DNA of 64,000 nt. It comes from Natronorubrum halophilum. Its GTDB lineage: Archaea; Halobacteriota; Halobacteria; Halobacteriales; Natrialbaceae. The DNA is taken from contig NZ_QQTY01000001.1 of the NCBI RefSeq assembly GCF_003670115.1, positions 248,001 through 312,000 of the forward strand, written 5' to 3'. A program made the translations under genes and the position numbers. Shown piece by piece: positions 54,205 to 63,002 of the stretch (its first letter is position 1; each line of letters starts with the position of its first letter). The notes below the pieces were generated by a model. The model was given only the letters and a program-made list of their open reading frames with translations. It ran no database searches and was not told the DNA's origin.

Positions 54205-54849
54205 TCACGACGAACTGCTGAGCGTCGCTCCAATGAGGCGTCGATGCCCGCGACGGAGGCGTGATGAAAGCGACTGTTGGGTGATGCCGATCTCGTCTGC
54301 GATCTCTTCAAGCGATGTTTCGCGCGGGGTGTCGAAATAGCCTCGTTCGTAGGCCAGTATCAGTGCCTCGCGTTGGGTCTCGGTCAACTCGTAGCCCTCT
54401 CCCTGGATCGGAAGCATGGCGTGGACGGCAGTGATCGCTATCGAGATATCGTTTTCTTGGGAGTACTCTCGAAACTCGGCGATCGCCTCCTGACTCTCGG
54501 CACGCACCTCGAACCGCCACTCGTCTTTCGTGCCGATTCCAGTGAGTACGACGACGTTGGCCTCGGCAAGCGCACTCAGGATGCCGAAGTACTCTTGCTC
54601 CCACTCGGCACGCATGAGATACTCATCTTCGACGCTATCGACCACTCGGATGTTACTCACACCAGCATGTTGTTCGAACGACGCTTCGATGTCCTCCGTT
54701 TCTGCACCACGCACCCAGAAGTACGGAATAATCAGCGTCTCGTGTGGAATCAGTCGCTCCAGTTCGACGGTCACACCCGGTAAATTCTCGAACACACTTC
54801 CCAACGGAAACTCCGCTACCGGACTCGTAAACTCCATCACAGTCGCCAT
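54205..54849 (-). CDS. Bat-type HTH_10 transcriptional regulator
   Basis: 214 aa. The C-terminal HTH_10 domain reads LTETQREALILAYERGYFDTPRETSLEEIADEIGITQQSLSSRLRRGHRRL, as in the bacterio-opsin activator. The N-terminal about 150 residues form the usual sensor-like alpha/beta region (VVDSVEDEYLMRAEWE). Target unknown. It is divergent from a similar regulator at 55041, with about 190 bp between, possibly cross-regulating. Confidence 0.8.
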   Translation of the reverse strand: MATVMEFTSPVAEFPLGSVFENLPGVTVELERLIPHETLIIPYFWVRGAETEDIEASFEQHAGVSNIRVVDSVEDEYLMRAEWEQEYFGILSALAEANVVVLTGIGTKDEWRFEVRAESQEAIAEFREYSQENDISIAITAVHAMLPIQGEGYELTETQREALILAYERGYFDTPRETSLEEIADEIGITQQSLSSRLRRGHRRLIGATLSSSS

Positions 54850-55040
54850 GAGGAACCTTCGTCTAGCAGACAAATAACCAGTATGGGTGGTGTATCATGG
54901 CTTCGAGAAGAGACAACACACAGGTGTTGGCCTGTATAGTGTGCGCTGCGAGCGGGGGAGCCTGTTTGATATCCGGGCAGACATGGTGCACCATGCCTCC
55001 TCCTTTTGTACGACCGAACAATCTAGTCTCACAAGCGAGC

Positions 55041-55706
55041 ATGAGTGTGATAACGGAGATTCGCATCCCGTCCGATGATTTTGAACTTGGACAAATTCTC
55101 AGTCTAGAGCAAGCGTCGGCAATCGAACTCGAAACGCTCGTCCCGAGTGGGGACGTTACCGTACCGCTCTTCTGGGTCTACGAACCGGTCAAAAACGGCT
55201 TCCTCGAGACCGTCGAACGCTATCCAACTGTCAACAGCGCCACGGAGGTGGACGTGTTCGACGACCGGACGCTGTTCAGGCTCGACTGGGATGCGAGCCA
55301 GGACCACCTTTTTCAGTGTATCTTGAGTCACGAGGGGCAAATATTGAGTGCTACTGGATCACCGGACGGGTGGAATTTCGAGATACGATTCTCAGACCGC
55401 GAGGCATTGAGTCATTGCCAGGACTGTTGTGAAGACGCGCACATCTCCCTGGATCTAACCCGTATATACAACCCAACGGACCCCGAGGCTGGTCCGTGGT
55501 ACGGCCTGAGTGAGCCCCAACGAGAAGCACTTACGCTTGCCGTTCGAATGGGATACTACGACATTCCACGCGGCTGTACGACCGCAGAGTTAGCTGACGA
55601 GATCGGGATTTCCGATCAGGCAGTGACGGAGCGACTGCGTCGTGCCATCGGTACCTTCGGGAGGTACGCACTTCTCACTCCCGAGTCAACGGCGCACGTG
55701 GACTGA
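55041..55706 (+). CDS. Bat-type HTH_10 transcriptional regulator
   Basis: 221 aa from the ATG at 55041 (the frame is open earlier, but that part is unlike the family). The HTH_10 domain is LSEPQREALTLAVRMGYYDIPRGCTTAELADEIGISDQAVTERLRRAIGTF. The sensor part contains several Cys (HCQDCCEDAH), which could respond to redox or metal. It is a distant paralog of the divergent gene at 54205. Confidence 0.78.
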   Translation: MSVITEIRIPSDDFELGQILSLEQASAIELETLVPSGDVTVPLFWVYEPVKNGFLETVERYPTVNSATEVDVFDDRTLFRLDWDASQDHLFQCILSHEGQILSATGSPDGWNFEIRFSDREALSHCQDCCEDAHISLDLTRIYNPTDPEAGPWYGLSEPQREALTLAVRMGYYDIPRGCTTAELADEIGISDQAVTERLRRAIGTFGRYALLTPESTAHVD

Positions 55707-55764
55707 CCGTTTCCATTATACATCATGGAACAGAAGTAGGCAGTTGGGCCTACGCTGTGTGGGT

Positions 55765-56172
55765 ATGGATGAGAGTCGAGAGCTGGGGACACGTGGTCTC
55801 CAGTCAATTGATGAGAGTTTCGATCCTTCGGGGCGTGAAAGACCGATCTCCCCCGATACAATTCTGTCGGTAGTAGCGAACGAACACCGACGTGCCATTC
55901 TCAACGCGTTGGACAACGCATCCGAGAAGACACTGGCATACGATTCGCTCGTAGATCGCGTTGCAGACCGGGTTCAAGACGAAGACGCGGACCGGGTATC
56001 TGACGAACAACGACAACGCGTCCGAATCGCACTTCACCATACCCATCTCCCAAAGATGGAAGAGGCCCGGATCATCGACTACGAGGCTGAAACGGGGTAC
56101 GTCCAGTTTGTTGGCGGTAAACTGGAACGGGATATCCTGACGTTTGTCGAATCGTACGACGTCCACGAGTGA
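55765..56172 (+). CDS. DUF7344-like winged-helix protein
   Basis: 135 aa. The pattern SVVANEHRRAILNALDNASEKTLAYDSLVDRVADRV, then RIALHHTHLPKMEEARIIDYEAETGYV is a small winged helix with the H-H-T-H-L-P-K-M-E signature. Presumably a DNA-binding regulator or adaptor; targets unknown. It follows the HTH_10 gene by 58 bp on the same strand. Confidence 0.7.
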   Translation: MDESRELGTRGLQSIDESFDPSGRERPISPDTILSVVANEHRRAILNALDNASEKTLAYDSLVDRVADRVQDEDADRVSDEQRQRVRIALHHTHLPKMEEARIIDYEAETGYVQFVGGKLERDILTFVESYDVHE

Positions 56173-56660
56173 GAGGTGTGATCGAGTAGCTCCAGTTTCA
56201 AACACATTTCACTCGCCCAACGTGGTGATGTTATTCACCAAGTGAAGAGGAGTGGCTCCATTCAGCACGTCGCTGCAATTCAAGATAGGTGGGAATGGGG
56301 GGAGGTCGTATTTCCTGACTTTGCAACAACGCGTGGTTTTTTCGAAAGTCTCCCGGACCAGACTATCGATTTCGGTATTTTTAATTATAATGATTGGAAC
56401 TGACTCAATGGGTCACCAGAGCGTTCAAAGATCGATCAAAACGGCTTGAAACAATCGAAGCCAAACGCTGAACTCATGCTCTGCATGCAATTCCTATCAG
56501 GTACCAGTCAGATCGCAATCTATTGCGTTACATCCTTTACCTGTACATACCGTGAGTTTCACGGATAGCTTGGAATACCGAAGCCGTACTCCCATCGAAC
56601 CGAGTTCCGGGGAACAGCGAACCGTCGCCGGACGCCCCCTCGAGCGCCCTATGTCCGTCG
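56173..56660. other. AT-rich gene-poor region
   Basis: About 490 bp with no supported gene. TTTTTAATTATAATG near 56377 is promoter-like but leads to no convincing ORF, and CTGACTTTGCAACAACG near 56316 is reminiscent of insertion-sequence ends, though no matching partner is present. Probably eroded DNA. Confidence 0.45.
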
Positions 56661-57851
56661 CTACACGCCCTGGCTCATCAGGTGACTTCGCAACACGTCC
56701 CCTTCCTTGTTCCCCGAGGCGGTGTTGACGATGACGACCGTTTCGTCGCCGTCGAACTCGCCGCGCTCGGCGAGTTCCCACACGCCGCTCGCGGCCGCCG
56801 CCGGACTCGGCGCCATCTCGAGTCCCTCGTGTTGGGCGACCTGTACCGCAGCCGCGAGGATGTCCCGGTCCTCGGTGGCGACCGCGCCGCCGTCGGTCTC
56901 GCGAAGCGCCTCGAGAACCCGCGAACTCGCCAGCGGATCCGCGATCTCGATCTCGCCGCAGATGGTGTCGGGCGTCTCGACCGGTTCGTGTGCGTCGCCG
57001 CCGGCATCGAACGCCTCGATGATGGGGGCACAGCCCTCCGCCTGTGCGGCGTACAGCCCAGGCAACTCGTCGACCAACCCGAGCTCTCGAAGCTCCGTCG
57101 CGGCCTTGTACGCGCCGACGAGACCGACGCCGACGCCGGTCGGATACGCGATGGCGTCCGGAACCGACCACTCGAGTTGTTCGATGATTTCGTAGAGCGT
57201 CGTCTTCGCGCCCTCGTGACGGTAGGGCGTGTGGAACGGGTGCACCGAGTGCCAGGACTCGTGTTCGGCGAGTCCCTCTTCGTACGCGCCGACGGCGTCG
57301 TCGTACCGGCCGCCGACGACGTTCATGTCGCCGCCGTGGACGTTGACCATCGCCTTCGTGGTGAAACTCGAGCGCGAGGGGACGTAGGCGTGCGACTCGA
57401 GACCGGCCCGTCCCGCGTACGCGGCGGCCGCCTGCCCGCCGTTGCCCGTCGTGGCGAGTGCGACGTCGGTTGCGCCGCGCTGGCTGGCCGCCGTCAGGGC
57501 GACGGACTGCCCGCGGTCCGTGGTCGATCCGGTCGGGTTTCGTCCGTCGTCCTTGATAAGCATGCGCTCGACGCCCAGTTCGGCGGCCAGATCGGGACAG
57601 TCGACCAGCGCCGTCGCCCCCTCGTTCGTCGTCACCGCCGACTCACGGGGGAACGGCAGCAGTTCCTCGTAGCGCCATTGCGAGTCGAACGGTCGCGACT
57701 CGAGCGTTTCGCGGTCGAGGTCGATCGCGTCGTAGTCGTACGTCGGATCGAGCGCGCCGCCGCAGTCGGGACACTGCTGGGATCCGTCTACGTCGAAGAT
57801 CCCGCCGCAGTCGACACACTCGAGGCCGGCAAAGGCGTCCGTCGTTTTCAT
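56661..57851 (-). CDS. Threonine synthase-like PLP-fold protein lacking the PLP lysine
   Basis: 396 aa. An N-terminal zinc-ribbon (CVDCGG...CPDCGG) and threonine-synthase fold are clear: TTGNGGQAAAAYAGRAGL, TKAMVNVHGGD, YPTGVGVGLVGAYKA. But the cofactor motif, NPTGSFKDRG in true enzymes, reads NPTGSTTDRG here, so the Schiff-base lysine is Thr. A normal PLP reaction is therefore unlikely; a binding, regulatory or altered function is possible. The promoter overlaps the end of a MITE-like element. Confidence 0.82.
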   Translation of the reverse strand: MKTTDAFAGLECVDCGGIFDVDGSQQCPDCGGALDPTYDYDAIDLDRETLESRPFDSQWRYEELLPFPRESAVTTNEGATALVDCPDLAAELGVERMLIKDDGRNPTGSTTDRGQSVALTAASQRGATDVALATTGNGGQAAAAYAGRAGLESHAYVPSRSSFTTKAMVNVHGGDMNVVGGRYDDAVGAYEEGLAEHESWHSVHPFHTPYRHEGAKTTLYEIIEQLEWSVPDAIAYPTGVGVGLVGAYKAATELRELGLVDELPGLYAAQAEGCAPIIEAFDAGGDAHEPVETPDTICGEIEIADPLASSRVLEALRETDGGAVATEDRDILAAAVQVAQHEGLEMAPSPAAAASGVWELAERGEFDGDETVVIVNTASGNKEGDVLRSHLMSQGV

Positions 57852-58306
57852 GGCTGAGTGTTCGCGGGCCCGAACTATAGTAGCCATTGAAAGTCATTGC
57901 ACACCTGATCGCACGGTCCGCGGTTCTCGCTCACTCCGTTCGCTCACGGCTCGCAGGGCTCGCCGTCTGCTCACGGGCGCTGTGCGCCCGTTCGCATGGT
58001 CCGCGGGATCTCCGATCCCGCGCTATTCGCGTTCCCGCGGTTCTTACTCACTTCGTTCGCTCCGAACCGCGCTGCCGTCGTGCGATGGGTGTGTAACTCG
58101 TTTCAGTTGTTACGATAATGGCTGTCTATCGCCCGTTTCGACGGACGGGGGCGGGCGCTCGGCGGTCTCGCCGTGAGGCGAACGCGGACGACGCGAAAAT
58201 CGGTGCCAGAGCGGTCGTTATCGCGGTTTTGCGAGAACTGAACGGGCGGTGGTCGTCACTCGAGGTCGTTGAAAGCAGAGAGCGAAGACGGCAGAATCGT
58301 CGGCAA
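57852..58306. other. Non-coding region between threonine synthase-like and L37e genes
   Basis: Contains the long MITE-like element (57875-58116) and then about 190 bp without a supported gene before the 3' end of the L37e gene. Confidence 0.6.
57875..58116. repeat. MITE-like inverted-repeat element, long copy
   Basis: The left end (CTATAGTAGCCATTGAAAGTC...) and right end (...CTCGTTTCAGTTGTTACGATA) are imperfect inverted repeats of about 40 bp related to copy A at 48898. The 156-bp interior is GC-rich and itself palindromic (CGGTTCTCGCTCACTCCGTTCGCTC type), without an ORF. The left end supplies TACTATA 24 bp before the start codon of the threonine-synthase-like gene. Confidence 0.7.
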
Positions 58307-58483
58307 TCAGTTGTCGCCGGTCTTCGACTGCCACTCGTAGCTGCGGCGCTTGGCGGATTTGCCAAAGCCACACGACGAGCAGACTTTCTTCTTGGTGTGG
58401 TAAGACTTCTCTCCGCAACGGCGACACTTGGTGTGTGTCGTCGTGTTCTTCTTTCCTTGGCTTGGGGTTCCTGCGCCAGTCAT
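58307..58483 (-). CDS. rpl37e: Ribosomal protein L37e (eL37)
   Basis: 58 aa, [20 protein letters not shown] at the start and [17 protein letters not shown] at the end. Zinc ligands Cys20, Cys23, Cys35 and Cys38 (CRRCG...CSSCG) are all present. It is an archaeal/eukaryotic large-subunit protein. Its ATG overlaps the stop of the LSm gene by four bases. Confidence 0.97.
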   Translation of the reverse strand: MTGAGTPSQGKKNTTTHTKCRRCGEKSYHTKKKVCSSCGFGKSAKRRSYEWQSKTGDN

Positions 58484-58707
58484 GGAGTGATCGAAACGAC
58501 GTTATCGCCGCGTATAATGGTTGTGTCTTCGACCGGCGTCTCTTCCTCGACGCTTCCTTCGACCGGAATCGTCGCGTCCTCAAGGACGAGGTTCATGTGC
58601 TGGTCGTAACCAGCGAGGTCGCCGACGTACTCGTCACCACTCTTGAGTCGTACCCTAACACGTTCGCCAAGTGACGCCTCGAGGACGTCAAGCGGTCGTC
58701 CACTCAT
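58480..58707 (-). CDS. Sm-like (LSm/SmAP) RNA-binding protein
   Basis: 75 aa. The Sm1 motif is [29 protein letters not shown] and the Sm2 motif is [12 protein letters not shown]. Archaeal LSm proteins form heptameric rings that bind U-rich RNA and small RNAs. Coupling to L37e in one operon is the standard archaeal arrangement. The start at 58707 gives [17 protein letters not shown]; the open frame upstream is not family-like. Confidence 0.95.
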   Translation of the reverse strand: MSGRPLDVLEASLGERVRVRLKSGDEYVGDLAGYDQHMNLVLEDATIPVEGSVEEETPVEDTTIIRGDNVVSITP

Positions 58708-58875
58708 ACGAAAGAGCGCAGGTGACGGACACTTAATCGTACCGGTCCTGTGTCCGGTAGCGGGGAAAACGGACGTTTGTATCCGCTCCCTTTCGATGTG
58801 AACGGCTGATTTATCGCGAAACGGAGTAACGCGAACCGTGTCGATCACGGAGCGCAGTGGCGTTCGGTAGGTACG

Positions 58876-58955
58876 CAAGCGACAACTGAAAAACCCCACA
58901 CAGATCACACAGCTGTCGTGCGGCCGGGTGTGCACGACGCTCAGTGGCTACTGTA
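58876..58955. repeat. MITE-like inverted-repeat element, copy B
   Basis: GACAACTGAAAAACC..., a CACACAGCTGTCGTGCGG centre, and ...CTCAGTGGCTACTGTA match copy A at 48898-48981 along most of its length. It sits upstream of the gene at 58995 in the divergent promoter region of the LSm-L37e operon. Confidence 0.65.
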
Positions 58956-58994
58956 AACCCAACGGCTAAGTGTTCGCTCGTTGAGCGTCCGATC

Positions 58995-59294
58995 ATGGGA
59001 GAAAAGAAATTTACCCTCATCGAGTTGCATCTCGACGGCGACCCCCAGTTCGGACCGCGAACCATCGGCGAAGGGCTGCCGTTCGGCGAGACGGACGACA
59101 CGGCCGACCGCGAGACCGAAACCGACGACGAGGCCGCCGCGGCCGACGACGAAGACGGCTCCGGCGGCAAGGCCATCGGTGCCCTGATCGCGCTCGTCGT
59201 CCTCGTCGGTATCGCCGCCGCCGCGAAAAAGTTCCGCGGCGACGACGAACCGGAACTCGAGGAAGAAGAACAGCCGGACGTTATCGTTAACTGA
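58995..59294 (+). CDS. Small acidic single-pass membrane protein
   Basis: 99 aa: N-terminal MGEKKFTLIELHLDGDPQFGP, an Asp/Glu-rich middle, one TM helix (AIGALIALVVLVGIAAAA) followed by a basic KKFRGDD, and an acidic tail. This plan recurs in haloarchaea; function unknown. Confidence 0.7.
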   Translation: MGEKKFTLIELHLDGDPQFGPRTIGEGLPFGETDDTADRETETDDEAAAADDEDGSGGKAIGALIALVVLVGIAAAAKKFRGDDEPELEEEEQPDVIVN

Positions 59295-59428
59295 TACCCG
59301 GCCGTGGATTGTTTTCGGAAGCGGGTTGGACGCGTTCGCTGACTCGCCCGCCAACTCATTTAGCGACTGACAACAACCCCGATTCGTGCGGCCGAACGCT
59401 TTTGCGCGTGCCTCCCGTACCCGTCTCT

Positions 59429-60391
59429 GTGAATCTCTATCGTAGCGCTCAGGCCGTTGCCGGGGCGTCCGGTGACGATATGATCGACTGGCAGTCGGCT
59501 GCCGACGCTGCGAAGGCAGCGACTGACCCGGGCTCGCTCGACCTCGCGCCCGGCGAGCGTGAGGCCTACGCGCGTGACGTTCGAGACGCTCGAGAGGCCA
59601 TCCGAACGGTGTCCGGCGCGGAGTTCGACGTTCCCGACACCGTCGAGATCCAGAACCGTCACCACTGGATCGACGCCAACATCGCGACCTTCGAACGCGT
59701 CATGGGCACCCTCGAGGACCAGGTCCCCACCGGTGCCTTCCCCGCTGTTTCCCGGACGATCAACACGGGAACGATGACCGTGCTCCTCTCGTTTCTCGGC
59801 CGGAACGTCCTCGGTCAGTACGACCCGCTGTTGCTCGCCGAGACGCCCGAGGACGACCACGCGCTGTACTTCGTCCGGCCGAACATCCTGAACGCCGCCG
59901 AGAAACTCGACGTCGACGCCGATCGGTTCCGCCGCTGGATCGCCTTCCACGAGGTGACCCACGCCGCCGAGTTCGGAGCCGCGCCGTGGCTGTCGGACCA
60001 CCTCGAGGCCCGGATGCAACAGGGTATCGCAGCGCTGTCGGACGGCTCGTTCGATCGGGACGCGTTCCGCGACCTCGACGCGGCGATGACCGTCGTCGAG
60101 GGCTACGCGGAGCTCCTGATGGACCACGCCTTCGACGACGAGTACGCGGACCTGCGCCGGAAACTCGACGCGCGACGGCAGGGTCGCGGCCCGCTTCAGA
60201 AGCTGTTCCGTCGGCTGCTCGGCCTCGGTCTCAAAGAGCGACAGTACGAGCGCGGAAAGAACTTCTTCGAAACGGTCGTCACCGCTCGAGACCTCGAGAC
60301 GGCGAGTCTCGTCTGGGAGGGTCCCGAGAACCTCCCGACGCACGACGAACTCGACCAGCCGGGGCTGTGGATTCGACGCGTCGATCGGTGA
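59429..60391 (+). CDS. Zinc-dependent metalloprotease (DUF2342-like)
   Basis: 320 aa from a GTG start. The zinc motif HEVTHAAEF lies near residue 175, with a further VVEGYAELLMDHAF segment that supplies an acidic ligand in this family. The N-terminal region has the IQNRHHWIDANIATFERVM pattern. The family is sometimes annotated as linked to coenzyme F420 biosynthesis, but the substrate is unknown. No signal peptide is seen, so it is probably cytoplasmic. Confidence 0.8.
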   Translation: MNLYRSAQAVAGASGDDMIDWQSAADAAKAATDPGSLDLAPGEREAYARDVRDAREAIRTVSGAEFDVPDTVEIQNRHHWIDANIATFERVMGTLEDQVPTGAFPAVSRTINTGTMTVLLSFLGRNVLGQYDPLLLAETPEDDHALYFVRPNILNAAEKLDVDADRFRRWIAFHEVTHAAEFGAAPWLSDHLEARMQQGIAALSDGSFDRDAFRDLDAAMTVVEGYAELLMDHAFDDEYADLRRKLDARRQGRGPLQKLFRRLLGLGLKERQYERGKNFFETVVTARDLETASLVWEGPENLPTHDELDQPGLWIRRVDR

Positions 60392-60423
60392 TCTATCCCC
60401 TGGCGATTCGCCCCTCGTCAGCG

Positions 60424-60654
60424 CTACTCGGCAATCCGGAGCACGTACCACAGCAACGCGACGCCGGCGACGAGGCCGCCGACTACTGCCAGCCCGATGA
60501 CGATCGGCGAGGCCCCGCCCTGAAGCGCTATCATGCCGCCGGAGAACGCGACGAGAGCGACGAATCCTCCCTTTAGCTGGTCGGACGCGCTCGTCAACGC
60601 ACTGTTCCGCGAGCGACCATCACGTTCGGAGTCCCGGTCGGGACCGCGACTCAT
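60424..60654 (-). CDS. Small two-TM haloarchaeal protein
   Basis: 76 aa. A basic, Ser-rich N-terminus, then GGFVALVAFSGGMIALQGG and VIGLAVVGGLVAGVALLWYVL as two membrane helices. Its start overlaps the stop of the gene at 60651 by four bases, so they form a coupled pair. Function unknown. Confidence 0.65.
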   Translation of the reverse strand: MSRGPDRDSERDGRSRNSALTSASDQLKGGFVALVAFSGGMIALQGGASPIVIGLAVVGGLVAGVALLWYVLRIAE

Positions 60655-61052
60655 AGCTCGCGGGCCGTGCTGACGTGCATCGTCGCGAACAGCCAGTCCT
60701 GCTCGTCGTCAGCGCGCTCCACCGCAGATCGAACCAGCGTCCCGCTCCATCGCGTCTCGAAGCGTCGGTCCTCGCCGGACTCGGTGTCGGTCCACGCCAT
60801 CGTCACTTCGTCGGCGAACGTGGCGAACGCGTCCCGCTCGGCGACTTCGAGGCGATCGCTCTCGACGGTCCAATCGGCGGTCGTTTCGGTCTGTTTTCGC
60901 AGGGCCTCGCGCACCCTCTCGAAACCGAACAGTTCCTCGCTGATGCCGAACTTGACCGTCGATTCGTCTTCGAGGAAGTACGGCTCGAGGAGGTCGCCGT
61001 TCCGGAGGGCGTCGTAGTAGTCGCGGACGGTAGCCTGGGCGGTGGTGCTCAT
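60651..61052 (-). CDS. SnoaL/NTF2-like domain protein
   Basis: 133 aa. The N-terminus TAQATVRDYYDALRNGDLLEPYFLEDESTVKFG and later beta-strands with WTVESDRLEVAERDAFATFADEV and RRFETRWSGTLVRS fit the NTF2-like cone fold used by SnoaL and DUF4440 proteins. Substrate unknown. It is the first gene of a coupled pair. Confidence 0.65.
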   Translation of the reverse strand: MSTTAQATVRDYYDALRNGDLLEPYFLEDESTVKFGISEELFGFERVREALRKQTETTADWTVESDRLEVAERDAFATFADEVTMAWTDTESGEDRRFETRWSGTLVRSAVERADDEQDWLFATMHVSTAREL

Positions 61053-61173
61053 TTCTAGCCCGTTCGGAGCCCGGTTGCAAAGGCTCACCGGACGCAGACG
61101 CAGGTCGTCGAGAGCGCTCGTCGTTTCAGTGAGGATCGCGCGACCGTCGCCTCAGTCGAGGGGAAGGGCTGCC

Positions 61174-62200
61174 TCAATCGGTCGGCTGCTCGTCCGACCG
61201 CTCGAGCGACCAGCCCGACTGCGGAGTACGTTTCCGCGGGGGATCGACGTTCGTCCTGGTACCGGACGCCCTATTCACACCGCTCCCGGCCTCGGGGCCG
61301 CTCGAGAGCGACTCGACGCCCACCCGCGCCCGGCCGCTGGTTTCGTCGAAGACGTGGTGGGTGTGCGGATACGCGATCTCGACGTCTTCGTCCTCGAAGG
61401 CATCGAACGCTCGGCGGTGAACGGCAGAGCGGACCTTCAGCGGGAGGTACGGGGCTTCGATTCAGCACTTGAGGTCGATCAGGATCCCGTGATCGGCGAA
61501 CTCTCGAACGAACGCCGTCGGGCCCGCGGGGAACTTCGAACGGCCGACGCGGATCGGGGGGCCGCCCGAAATGACGCCGTCGACCGGTCTGGCGGCGCGC
61601 TCGAGGAGTTCACACGCCCGTTCGAGGTCGCCCTCGTAGGTGACGCAGACCTCGATCGAGAGCCTGCTGCGTTCGTCCTGGGACGAGAGGTTGCGCACGT
61701 CGCGTTCGGAACGACGAGAAACGAGTTCTCGAGGGTGTAGATCCGCGTGTACCCCAGCGTGATGTCGTCGACGTGCCCCGTTCCTCGCGATCGACGAGTT
61801 CGATCATGTCGCCGACCTCGTAGGGGCGGTGAACGATGATGAACAGGCCGCTGATGTAGCTGCGCCCGATCGGAGCTAACACCGCACCGACCACGAGTGA
61901 GAGGACGGTAAACGAGAGCAGGACGTTCTCCGGCCGGAAGCCGAGCAGACCGGCGAACGGGACGAGCGCGTAGCAGACGATCGCGACTCGACCGGCCAGT
62001 AAAACCGCGTTCGCGGTCGTCGGCCGGAGGACGCGCTCCTCGAGTCGTGGGCGGAGCCGCTCGGTCAGCAGCTTCGACCCGTACCAGACCACGATCACCG
62101 CGAGGACGGCGAACACCCACGAGAGCTCGAGGCCGTCGACGACGTCCCCGAGTTGCGCTACCCTGTCAGCTCCGTCGGACGACGACAGTGAGGGCGACAC
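61174..62200 (-). pseudogene. Mechanosensitive channel (MscS family), decayed
   Basis: Homology runs through three frames. Part 1 (MSPSLSS... to IELVDREERG) has three TM helices and VGAVLAPIGRSYISGLFIIV. Part 2 resumes as HVDDITLGYTRIYTLENSFLVVPN after about one base lost near 61777. Part 3 resumes as ERDVRNLSSQDERSRLSIEV after a deletion near 61700. An in-frame TGA at 61462-61464 then replaces the Trp of a K-C-W-like site, beyond which IEAPYLPLKVRSA continues in frame to 61174. Three separate lesions mean a true pseudogene of an osmotic-shock release channel. Confidence 0.85.
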
Positions 62201-62290
62201 TGGGTGGCTCTTCCGCCGGCGTCAGAAAAAGGCTCTTCGTGGCAACAGCCGGGTCGCCTCGAGCGGGGAGCAACGGCGATTTTCGGATCG

Positions 62291-62842
62291 TCACATGAAG
62301 CCGCGGTCGACCTCGTCGTCCTCGATCAGGTCCTCGAGTTCCGCGCTCAACAGTTCCTCGGCCTCCTCGAAGCGCTCGGCGAGATCCTCGAGTTCGTCTG
62401 GTCGGTCGTACTGATCGTACTCCATCGGGCCGAACGCGGGGCTCTCGACGGCGTCCATGATGTCGTCGAAGAGATCCTGCGGTCGAGTCGGCGCGTCCGC
62501 GTGCGTCTCGAGGACCGTCTCGAGGCGCTTCGAGACGGTTTCGGCCTGTGCTTCGTCCTCGGGCGGGGACTGGACGGCGAAGCGACCGCCCGAGTCCCCC
62601 GTCGGCATGAACGAGCCGATTTCGTCGTCGAGACTGCGGGCGACCCGGGTGCCGACGCCGCGAACCTCGAAGGGGTTCTTCGCGTACGTTTTCAGGAAGA
62701 AGACCCCGGCGCGAGGGTGCGCGAGGTACATGTCTTCGCCGACGCCGCCGGCGCGGTCACCGGCGACCGCGCGCCAGTTTTCGGGATCGACGTTCCGCTC
62801 GGTGACGTCCTCGAGTATGTCCTGCCAGTCGCGAATCCGCAT
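62291..62842 (-). CDS. Conserved haloarchaeal protein of unknown function
   Basis: 183 aa, acidic, no TM. The N-terminal MRIRDWQDILEDVTERNVDPENWRAVAGDR and the middle AHPRAGVFFLKTYAKNPFEVRGVGTRVAR look conserved; the C-terminus is a Glu-rich helix (LAERFEEAEELLSAELEDLIE). I cannot assign a function. Confidence 0.7.
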   Translation of the reverse strand: MRIRDWQDILEDVTERNVDPENWRAVAGDRAGGVGEDMYLAHPRAGVFFLKTYAKNPFEVRGVGTRVARSLDDEIGSFMPTGDSGGRFAVQSPPEDEAQAETVSKRLETVLETHADAPTRPQDLFDDIMDAVESPAFGPMEYDQYDRPDELEDLAERFEEAEELLSAELEDLIEDDEVDRGFM

Positions 62843-63002
62843 ACTCGTCCGTTACGACGCGGGCAGAATGAACGTATCGGTCGTGGCGAACAGTGAGAGA
62901 CGCCGACTGGAAGCGATCGGTTCCGGATCCCCGGCCGCGGCGCGATCGAACCGAAAGGGATACGACGGCCCCGCCGACAGGGCGAGTAATCGACGTTTGA
63001 CC

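Noticed and set aside
56173-56660. Insertion-sequence remnant suggested by a CTGACTTTGCAAC-like end
   Set aside because: No second end, target duplication or transposase fragment could be found.
57915-58070. Palindromic GC-rich filler considered as a structured RNA gene
   Set aside because: It consists of short simple palindromes common between haloarchaeal genes and is better explained as interior of the MITE-like element.
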